DNA of 64,000 nt, taken from Cladorrhinum sp. PSN259 (taxonomy: Eukaryota; Ascomycota; Sordariomycetes; Sordariales; Podosporaceae). Location: NCBI GenBank assembly GCA_033725935.1, contig MU867066.1:62001-126000 (forward strand). Reading direction: 5' to 3'. The notes under the pieces are model-generated. The model was not told where the DNA came from. It ran no database searches and worked only from the letters and a program-made list of their open reading frames with translations. Positions 55,633-64,000 of the stretch are shown in pieces. Position 1 is the first letter of the stretch. Each line of letters begins with the position of its first letter. The position numbers and the translations under genes are program-made.

Positions 55633-58600
55633 CTAATCCAACCTCTCGCCACCCTCAACGATCGGACCTTTCCACCACGCCTGCGCATAAGCAAGGTTCT
55701 CAAGCTCCTGACCATACTCAAGCTCATTCGCTTGCACACATTGAAAGAATTCAGCTGCCTGGTCTGCGCCAACCTTTTCCGTGCCGCGAGCCAGCTCGCA
55801 CATCATCCGGTCGTTCACAAGGATAACTGTCGCGTATTTGCGGGCTAACAGTGTATACGACCCAAACAGGGCACGGTGGGTGGCTGTTTTGGCCATGTCC
55901 GCCCCGGACCCGGTGGCGAGTTGTCGGTACTCAAACTGACTGAGCGTTGTAACAATCGGGAATTTGCTCTCCTCACCGATGTCACCGTACAAGCCACCCA
56001 CAACATGCACTGGGAGGAGTTCCTCTTCGGTCTCGGCAAAGACGTCGGCTCCGGCATCGAGGAGATCGCGGGTGATCTCTGGCGATGCCATCATGCATGC
56101 CCAGTGGAGATAGGAATATCCCCTCTCGCCGCCCGAGTCTGCTACGCGCGGCTGGGCCTTTGACGTGAGATGCACGAGTAGCTTCCAAACCGAGACTTGG
56201 AGCTGCAGGGGATTTTCGAAGCCTTTGTTGCTGAGGTACGAGGTGCGTGTGGTCTCGGAGGCGCAGGTCGCCAATAGTGCATGGGCAAGGAGGGACAGAG
56301 TGAGCCAGTGGTGGAGAGAGGCGTCAATGGGAATGTCTGCCGAGAGGAGTGCAAGGATAGCGTCGATGTTGAGGGACTTTGTTGATTCGGAGAGCATCAG
56401 ATTGTGCAGGATGCGGCCGTTAATCTCATGTGTCAAGGTGTTGTGGAAAGCGGGATGGCGGAAATCGGCGGCGGGAGGGTTGGACCGGCGCAACATAAAC
56501 GCGAGGACGTGCAGGCCGTTCACTCTGTTGTCGAGGGATGAGCAGAGGCGGAGCAGCACTTCCGGCGGGCAGTTGACTTCCCGATCGAGGAAAGCGTCAA
56601 TGATGTCGCCTCGTCCCAGGTTCAGGACGAACTCGAGGATGGTTTGCGGTGGCCTTCCTGTCGGTTCCGGAACGACCCATGGACCGCTAGCTGAAGCTCC
56701 GTATTCGAGGAGAACATCTATGGTCTCTCTATCGGCGCCAATCGATAGAGGAAGTTGCAGTATTGGATGTTCCATTCTACTGATCACGCTGATGTACTCC
56801 GGAAGTTGGTTAAAAACAGCCCGGAGTGCTCCCGCCATCTCTCGATACACCATGTTATACACCAGCCTCACCTTGGACAGGAATGTGTCTGTACGGATGA
56901 GCTGTCGCCTAACGAGATACTCTACCAGTCTGATTTGGATTGCTTCATGATGATAGACCAGCATCATCGCGAGGTCTTCACCTGAGACTCCCAGGTTGAA
57001 CCCTTTGTCGAGTAGGGCATCCAAAACGCTGAAATCAACGGTAAAATCGCACTCTCGTATGGCCTTCTCGAAGACGTTGCAATCGGCGGCGTAGTTGATT
57101 GACTGGATCACCTCCGTCGTCTCCTGGATATCGAATCCGAACTTTACAAGAACGTCGATTGTCTGCTCGAGGGCCCGAACTCTGGAAGCCCCGTTGGCCA
57201 GCTCCTGTGCAAACGGGCAGCTGGTGCTGAGTGTCCGCAGTGGCGAGAACGCAAGAGCACGGAGTCCTTTGAGATGCGGAAGTAATATCTCGAGGAGATG
57301 CGGCCGGTTGAATTGCGCAGCGATGTTGACGGGAGAAGAGTGAAATTTCCCTCGTGGCTCCAGATCTGCCTTGTTCTCGAGAAGAGCGTGGACAACGTCT
57401 TCTCTATTGTGCATGATCGCCACGGACATCGGTGTACTCCAGAACTTGATTTCGGGCCAGAAGTCTATTCTAAAACCTTCCTCTAATTCAATATGAGCGT
57501 TGATATCGAACCCAGCGTCTGTGAGGATAGATATGACATGGTGGACATGCGATGCCTCAAACATGGCGAGAAAATGCAGTGGAGTGAGGCCGTGGGGGGG
57601 AACAAAGCCAGCGAAGCTCAACTGTGCGGTTTCGAGGATGCATTTGAGGTTCTCCAAATGACCGCTTTTGCTGGCAGCGAGCACCAATTTGAAAGCGACC
57701 TCGATGCTCCCGTTGATAACCTCGCGATGTTTCGCGAGGACTTGGCGCAGCACCGGGCCGGAGTCGATCTGACAAAGCCACGCGATCACTCCAAAGTCAT
57801 CGTAGAGGCCTTTTGCGTCGTCATCTGGGTGGCTCAGTAGGTCCTCCTGGCGAGCGGCGGGTCTGAAACGGTCTTCTTGGACACCAAGTAGCTCGAGTGC
57901 ATCTCGCGTCCGAGACCGCATGACAGCTCGATATGCCATGGTTCTTCTGTATTGGTAGCTCACATCTTCGCCGGGTCCGCTCGCAAGAAGCTCCCGTTCG
58001 AGGTCGAGGATGTGTTGGCACTTTGGATCGCTAACAGTGATTACCGGAATGTCGTGGTTGAAAGCATTCAGCAACCGGTAATACACCAATGCCGCATCCT
58101 TTCCCCTTCCGAGCCTGACGAACTTATCCAGCATGGAGATGAAATCGTTGACAGTGGTGACCTTTGTCCACGTGCGGTCGAAGCAAGAATTGATAAGAAA
58201 ATCGGCAGCTTTGCTCGCTGCTTGGACGTTTTGGTTGACCGTGGAATTGTACCAGGACGCGAAAAGCTGAGACACCATTGCCCGTGGCATAGCTTCAATG
58301 TCGATGCCCGCGATCTGGCGATTCGAGAGCTACAGGAGTGTTAGCAACTGAAGGGACTATCGCCTGGAAGGACAGTGACTACCTGGTCAGTTTGTTCCTG
58401 ATAGAGCTGGCCTAGGAGCTGATGGATTGGGTCGTATAAATGCAACGTCTGGTCTGACGGTGCGAACAAATCCTGAAGTATTGGATGATCGTCAGAGTTG
58501 AAGGTCGCCCTGGGCTGGTCAGTCATCCGACGCATGATACAAGAGAATATGCAAGAAACAGTTTTACATACCTCCAAGTGGCCTGCTCAATTACCTTCAG

Positions 58601-60169
58601 CAGGTAATCAACGGGAAAGCGCTCCTCAGGGTCATACTTGAGCGTCGCTTCGAAAATCTGCAGGAACAGGTCCCGCGCAATAGCAAGTTGTCTGCCACGC
58701 CACCATGGATGCGATAGCTCCTCAGATGCCGTCTCGCGAGCGAATTCCAAGGCAGGAAGAACACCATCTGCATTGCAAGTCATGTTCTGTACCCGTGAAT
58801 GCGAGGCCACACTCTCTCCGCCAAGGAGAAGCTCGAGAAATAGAAGCCCGGCCGAGAAAATATCGCACTTTATGAACTTTGTCATCTTGCCGGTAAACCG
58901 AGACATGTTCAGTGTGCCGTTACGGACTTCGGGCGCGTTATACGCCGCCGTCCCTGTGTACCTGTCGTCCAACGAACTCACAGAGCATCCAAAGTCCGAT
59001 AGCTTCACGGTCACGTTCTCCTCAATTGGCGGTACCTGGGGGTATTTTCGCCGCGACTCCTCGTACGACCTCCTTCCCTCCTCAGTTTCAAGGTGGGGGC
59101 GGTTGAAAATCAGAACGTTCTCCATCTTGACGTCGCCGTGAGCGATATCATAACGGTGGAGAGATCGGAGGCCCAGGCAGACTTGGTTGAACAATTCCTT
59201 CCTTATCGGCCATGAGATATCCTTGTTCTTCAGGAACTGCCGCAACGTACCGCGCTGCGCCCAAGGGACGACAAGAAACAGCGACGGTGCCGGGCCGCCT
59301 GCTTCCCAGCCGTATCCGAGGCAGGGAAGAATGTGAGGGTGGCCTGCCATCCTCCGGTATTGCGGCCTTGTCATGAGCACGATGTCCTTCCGGATGGTCT
59401 CGAGAGTTGTCGTCGCCAGGCGATTTTCAGGTGCCGACCCAGACATCGCGAGGGATTCCTTGACTTTCTTCACCGCAACCAGCTTCTGCTGGCCTCGCAC
59501 TGTTCTGAACCTAGTGCCAATTCTGTAGCTGGCACCTTCTGCAACGTTCTCGCGGCCGCCGTAGAGAGAGTTGTCGGTGTCTCCCCATTGACGGTCAATG
59601 GTGAAGCGACGAAGGCCCGAGCATTCGAGCACGGCGAACAGGCCCCATATCGCCGACTCATAGCTGTTCATGGTAGTGGGGTCTTCAGACATCTGGTTCC
59701 CCATGATAGGGAGGAATCCGATCTCTCCGTTAGTATATAGTTGCGTCCTCTGAAGGCTCAGGCTCAAGCTCAGGGCGTCGCCATCATTCGTTGGCCGGGT
59801 CGTTTCACTGCCGGAAACCGGATCAGAACAAAGCGGCTCTGAGACTTTCCAGAAAGTCCTCTGGCGCCGCAGTGGGTTTGGCGCCGATGGCTGGTTATCC
59901 CTTTGCTGTGGAGCGTAAGATGGAGGGGCGGTTTCCTGATCATCTTGCTCTGTGAGCTAGTCAGCATAATGCCTCTGGATGCGGTACTGTACCTACATAG
60001 AGCACTCACCGTTGGGAAGATCAAGAAAGAAGCCTGGCATGTTCACTATTCCTGTCTGGAATTTCTGCCCTCCGTCGAGAAGCGTTCGCAGTGTCTCATC
60101 CACCTCGCGCGAGGTGATGGAAGGTTGCGGGCCGGGCATCCCACTCATTGAGTCGCCTGGCATTGCCAT
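55633..60169 (-). CDS. Protein kinase with C-terminal ankyrin repeats
   Basis: Four exons, 60169-60010, 59949-58572, 58509-58383 and 58329-55633, give 1453 residues with no break. The kinase domain (about 190-480) has the lysine in LVAVKKVKE (about 214), catalytic loop HGDVKMENVLIF (Asp near 326), DFGCS (about 372-374) and APEVRNG. HGD replaces HRD, common in fungal kinases of this group, so activity is likely. After a helical spacer, the last 700 residues contain irregular ankyrin repeats (GLTPLHFLAMFEASHVHHV, SPVNIAAQFNRPHLLEILL, SYLHWACMMASPEITRDLL). The plan recalls animal RIPK4-type kinases by convergence. It likely signals in the cytoplasm in response to an ankyrin-bound ligand. The convergent HeLo-pseudokinase neighbour could be a partner. 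Confidence 0.88.
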
Positions 60170-60957
60170 TATGACGAGGAGGATATTTGTACGGGAATAG
60201 AACTTTGGGTAAATTGTTAGAAGCTTCTTTGACAAGTAAGAACGGTGTTGTTGTGAAATAATAGCTTGCCTGAGGTGGATGGAATGCGATAAAGTGAGGA
60301 ACACCTGAGAGACGCCGCGAGAAGATGTCCGAAGGGATGCATGGGTGGAAACGGCTGAACCTCAAACAATTACGAGTCACACAACGACCCTGGGGCTTGT
60401 CTCTTCACCCTGCCTGATTGGTTGTTCCAGGTGACACAAGCCACACCCCAAGGCAGAATGGCACATGTTAGGTGAACTTTGACGGGTTTCTTAGCACACA
60501 TGAGACCAATCGTGATTGACGATGAATTCCGTAATTCTGTAGCTATATTTAACATATATATTATCCAAATCTTCATCAATTTTGAGGGAACTGCAGTAGG
60601 TGCTTGCAGACATTTGATGACATCAATTGATCTAAGTGTTAACTAAGCCCCTTAAAAGGTGTGTTCGAAGTTCACCATGATCCACTTCCCGGGACCACAC
60701 CAGTAATCTCGGCGATGCTTGAATTGTGGGCTTCAACGCTTGCCCAGATTCTTGACATCATGAGGTGGGGAAGGGGCAACGTGGTTTAGATTCGGCATGT
60801 TTATGTATCTACATGGTACTTGTGGTGACAAGTAGAAGGCGTGATACCTCTGCGACACAACCATTATTCCATCGCAAGCGGGCACAGACTACGCTTAGCT
60901 TAGATCATGATTTGTTGAGCTAGCTTGAATTGGATGAACTGATCTAGAAACTGAGAT
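60170..60957. other. Intergenic, contains one dispersed-repeat copy
   Basis: No gene seen. Promoter of the kinase gene on the left, 3' end of the transcription-factor gene on the right. Confidence 0.5.
60614..60661 (+). repeat. Second dispersed repeat family, copy B
   Basis: TTGATGACATCAATTGATC, TAAGTGTTAACTAAGCCCC and TTAAAAGG follow the same order as 43723-43773, with a few indels. Confidence 0.7.
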
Positions 60958-62547
60958 TTATACAAAAGTAGGAAGAACAGAACAACAACTAATCATGTAA
61001 CTCATCTTATCCCAGTACCCCCACTGGCCCGTGCCTTGCATTGCAGGACCACCACCTGCTCCCAGGTCATACTGAGCCCAAATGGCCTGCAAAAGAAGCC
61101 GTACGTGATTGAAGCTTCTTGACTCTGCTTCCTTTTCTGTTCTTGATATCACGTCGAGAATCAACACTCGATGCTGGTCGGAGTGTGCTTCTGCCCCCAG
61201 AATGAAGATGGGGAACTGCCTGGGGCATGATTTAACCTCTGCGAGCAAGGAGAAACCTTTGTTAATGTAATCTTGCACTTTGGTCCGGTTGTTGATGTTG
61301 CCGTTTTTAGAAGGTTTAGACGTTGTGGTAGACGAAAGCAGATTTTCAGAGGAGCGAGCGAGGTATATCAGGGTGGATAGCTGGTAAAGTTCCGTGATCA
61401 AGTTGGACTCTTGTTCGGTCTCATCGATCTCCATCTTATTGGAGCTATTGTTGGGGAAGAGGTTAAGTGTTCGAATTCTCCAATCCAAAATCAGAAGAGC
61501 ATTGTTGTATTCGTGATTGTCCTGAGACAAACAACCTTCCTCTGCACATAGGCTCTGACTGTCACTTGTGACAGGGAATCTATTCTGGCGTGAAGCAGAA
61601 ACCGCATCACACACCTCAGAAAGCAACTCCAAGAGTGCCATCTTCGGTGAGACGAGAGCGCCAGGCTGCGGCTGCGGCAGCTTAGCTCGATAACTTCCAA
61701 TCTCTGGAAGCGAGGAACCGGTGTTTGTTGGCCCCAATGACACCCACGTGGGCGTCCCTTTCGCCCAGCCCGTGTGCCAGTGCCGCAAACTGAAGCGGGC
61801 CAGAACGTCGTGATAGTAAACCCAATCTAGGAGCAGTGCCAAATCGGCATTTTTGTGGCCAAGCTCAAGAAGACCGGCTGCTTGAATTACATCCTTAACC
61901 ATGGCGAGATAACGGGTCCAATCTTCTGAAGTACACGATGATTGGTGAACTTCGATTGAGAGCAGGAGCATTCCCGCTGCGACATGCTGCATACATGTGG
62001 CTTCGATGGGCTCCGCCGATAAAGCCGAGTGTGATGGTGATGATGACGAAGATGCGGATAATAATGATGGCGGTGAAAGCGCCGCAAGTGCTCTGGGGGC
62101 CGAAATCTTGAGTTCTGCGGCGTGTATGTGGACGCCGTCTCTTTGAAGCGCTGACAGGGCTAGCAGTGACCGAAGAACAGCAGTAGCTGCGGGACTGTTA
62201 CTTGCTAGAGTAATCCGGATTATTGTGTTTCCCAGTTCCTGTGGGTTATGCCCGAAAACGGTCAATGACCGAGACGCCGCGGTCTGGAAGTGGTGTAAAA
62301 GCTCCTGCTCACCCGTGTTGAGGTTTGCGGGATTCCACAGCAGAGGTGGCGCGAGAATGGGAGGAGCAACAGAGACGGCCACAGGGCTGTTAAAGTGATA
62401 ATGCATCTGCATGTCCCGATAGGAAACGTGTATAATGTGGGTATTGTCTTTTTGGTGCTGACTCCCGGCGGCGGGTGATTTGCCGACCCTGGATCGTCTC
62501 CTGTCCCCTGCCTTTGGCCATGATAACCTCAGACTCCTAGGTTGCAT
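60958..62547 (-). CDS. Fungal-specific transcription-factor-domain protein without visible zinc cluster
   Basis: Single exon, 529 residues. It opens with SLRLSWPKAGDRRRSR, a phrase that in complete relatives comes just after the Zn(II)2Cys6 cluster (RLxWP followed by a basic patch). The body matches the fungal trans-acting domain: LLHHFQTAASRSLTVFG, ATAVLRSLLALSALQRDG and MQHVAAGMLLLSIEVHQSS. Two Ser-rich inserts are present. No CxxCx6C pattern is found in the 800 bp upstream on this strand, so either a distant exon was missed or the DNA-binding part is lost. Without it the protein could act as a dominant-negative or cofactor. Distance from the metabolite genes gives no reason to link it to them. 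Confidence 0.75.
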   Translation of the reverse strand: MQPRSLRLSWPKAGDRRRSRVGKSPAAGSQHQKDNTHIIHVSYRDMQMHYHFNSPVAVSVAPPILAPPLLWNPANLNTGEQELLHHFQTAASRSLTVFGHNPQELGNTIIRITLASNSPAATAVLRSLLALSALQRDGVHIHAAELKISAPRALAALSPPSLLSASSSSSPSHSALSAEPIEATCMQHVAAGMLLLSIEVHQSSCTSEDWTRYLAMVKDVIQAAGLLELGHKNADLALLLDWVYYHDVLARFSLRHWHTGWAKGTPTWVSLGPTNTGSSLPEIGSYRAKLPQPQPGALVSPKMALLELLSEVCDAVSASRQNRFPVTSDSQSLCAEEGCLSQDNHEYNNALLILDWRIRTLNLFPNNSSNKMEIDETEQESNLITELYQLSTLIYLARSSENLLSSTTTSKPSKNGNINNRTKVQDYINKGFSLLAEVKSCPRQFPIFILGAEAHSDQHRVLILDVISRTEKEAESRSFNHVRLLLQAIWAQYDLGAGGGPAMQGTGQWGYWDKMSYMISCCSVLPTFV

Positions 62548-63382
62548 CTTTTGTGTTTTGCGGGGCTTGATCCAGTTTCCAGGGTCTGGAGTAAGCCCAA
62601 TGACTTCTGGTTTTTTTTTTTAGCACTCAAAAAGTGATCTATCCCGGAACCACTATTTCTTTGTTTTTCTTGTGTCCAGAAGGGACTTGCTGTCTTACCT
62701 CCGATTCCCTGCTTACTAGCATTGCCACCCAACATTTCGTTTGCTGTTGATAGCCGTATATCCGTAGGCAAGGAGTTGAATGCATGGAACCTGTTCGTTA
62801 AGCAACTTGGCAGCTGCCCTCGAACGGCATTCGAGAATGAGGGAAATGGCCCGCTTATAAATAAACCAACGGCAGGGTCACTAAGCTGCCTTGATGTGCG
62901 ATTTCAAGTTGCACAACAATAGCCCCGAAGGTAAAAAAGGAGCCGCACCTGGGCACATCCCAGCAATAGCAATCAGTAAGGGCGATGTTCATTATCGAGC
63001 CACTGGAATAGTGCCTCTTTAAGGTACCCATCCGTAAGAAAATTAGCTCCCAATTGGGAAAACAGTCATCAACCAAATGTAGCATCGGCAAAAAATATCC
63101 CAGAAACGTTTACCGAATTTGGACATTAGTCAAGTCTTTGTCAATATGAAGATGGCATTCATACTATTCGACTTGCGCTCGCTTTTTACAATGTTTGCAA
63201 GTTTGGAAACCGTAACATTAACTCGAATTCAAGATTTGATGATTTCACATCTTTGCCCAAGAGCCTATTTGGCTGTCAAATGGTGTTTTAAATTATTCCC
63301 TAGGCATATCTGGTTTTCGTATTTGCCCATCATCATACTCTGCTCGATACTTCAGGGAACAATCGGCAGTGAACTCCAGTCC
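62548..63382. other. Intergenic, no gene seen
   Basis: Checked on the minus strand for the missing zinc-cluster exon; none found. A plus-strand frame at 63119-63388 is hydrophobic but has no supporting feature. Confidence 0.45.
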
Positions 63383-64000
63383 TCATAACCAGCGTTTCCC
63401 ACCCAAATGGGAGATGAAATCACCACCAAGTCCCTTCTCAATACTGGCTTCATCAATGACCTTTCTAATATCCTGAACAGACTGATCCGGAGTGGATGGG
63501 CCAGAGAAGTTAGGAGCATACTGCAAAAATTTCTGCGTAATGCCGCCCAGCGCAGCCGCCTGCTCGGGAGTTGCATCCTTGTAATGTCCAACTTCAACCA
63601 TGCCAGGGCAGATGGACAAGAACAGAACACCATCGTTCTTGTACTGGGCGCTGTACTTGGCCACGAGCAGGTTCATGGCGGCCTTGCTTGCGGCATACAG
63701 ACCACCATTCTCAAGATCCAGCTCGTTGGTCAGCACGGTGTCGGCGAGAGCGCTGGGGATCACGATGACCTTCTTTTGAGCACCGGCGAGGACGAGAGGC
63801 ACAAAAACGTTGAAGAGATGCACGTTGCCGATGACGTTGACTTCGAAGACTTCTCTCAGAGTCGTTGTGACTCCCTCGGGATTACGGCCGAGCGTTCCAA
63901 CGGGTCGTACGCATCAAACATGGGAACTATGCCGGCGTTTGCGATGAGGATGTCGAGCTTGCCACCGGTGATATTTGATGCCTTGATGGAGGCGGCCTTT
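63383..64000 (-). CDS. Short-chain dehydrogenase/reductase, 5' part outside window, one frameshift
   Basis: The minus strand from the right edge reads LDILIANAGIVPMFDAYDP, the SDR NNAG-type strand, then after a one-base shift VTTTLREVFEVNVIGNVHLFN, the active-site YAASKAAMNLL (YxxxK) and CPGMVEVGH. It ends at TGA 63383-63385. SDRs use NAD(P)H to reduce ketones or oxidise alcohols. Relatives of this length (about 250 residues) are common in fungi as carbonyl reductases. The shift lies at about 63899-63906, where GACCCGTTGG appears to lack one C. The Rossmann TGxxxGxG motif is beyond the window. No intron fits the break, so it is either decay or a sequence error. Confidence 0.82.

Overview
The window is nuclear DNA of a filamentous ascomycete (Pezizomycotina). 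Genes are split by 50-90 bp GT-AG introns with CTAAC/CTGAC-type branch points. Several families are typical of, or restricted to, filamentous fungi: HET domain, NACHT-ankyrin STAND proteins, SUR7/PalI-like and CFEM-like proteins, fungal transcription-factor domain. GC-balanced genes alternate with AT-rich gene-free stretches holding repeat relics. I cannot name the genus. Exon models were built by hand from splice signals and reading-frame continuity.

Left part (1-20.4 kb): apparently the edge of a secondary-metabolite locus. The first 26 codons of a polyketide synthase run off the left edge on the minus strand. A divergent group-A FAD monooxygenase (1602-3074) follows, then a decayed TPR-ankyrin gene (4449-6134), an MFS transporter (6636-8595), an F-box protein, a polytopic membrane protein (11296-12483) and an amino-acid permease (13057-15105). 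Next come a 242-bp tandem repeat, a C2H2-type zinc-finger protein (15789-18269) and a CYP65-like cytochrome P450 (18710-20438).

Middle and right part (21-60 kb): an accessory region rich in self/non-self recognition and signalling genes. There are two lipase-NACHT-ankyrin STAND genes (23930-28988 and 43953-48901), a HET-domain gene bracketed by short inverted repeats (35530-37422), and a SUR7-like four-TM protein fused to a PD-(D/E)XK nuclease-like domain (49634-51123). A pseudokinase with a HeLo-like N-terminus (53750-55536) lies tail to tail with an intact kinase-ankyrin protein (55633-60169). Between them are small secreted or GPI-anchored Cys-rich proteins, a single-pass receptor-like protein, a large MICAL-like FAD protein and a nitroreductase. 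Two short dispersed repeat families recur across the region.

Right edge: a fungal transcription-factor-domain protein with no visible zinc cluster (60958-62547), and the 3' part of a short-chain dehydrogenase (63383-64000).

Three otherwise good genes (both STAND genes and the SDR) each miss one base in a G/C-rich run. This could be real decay or a consensus-sequencing artefact. The most novel-looking item is the SUR7-nuclease fusion. The most interesting system-level reading is an allorecognition or regulated-cell-death island next to a metabolite cluster.
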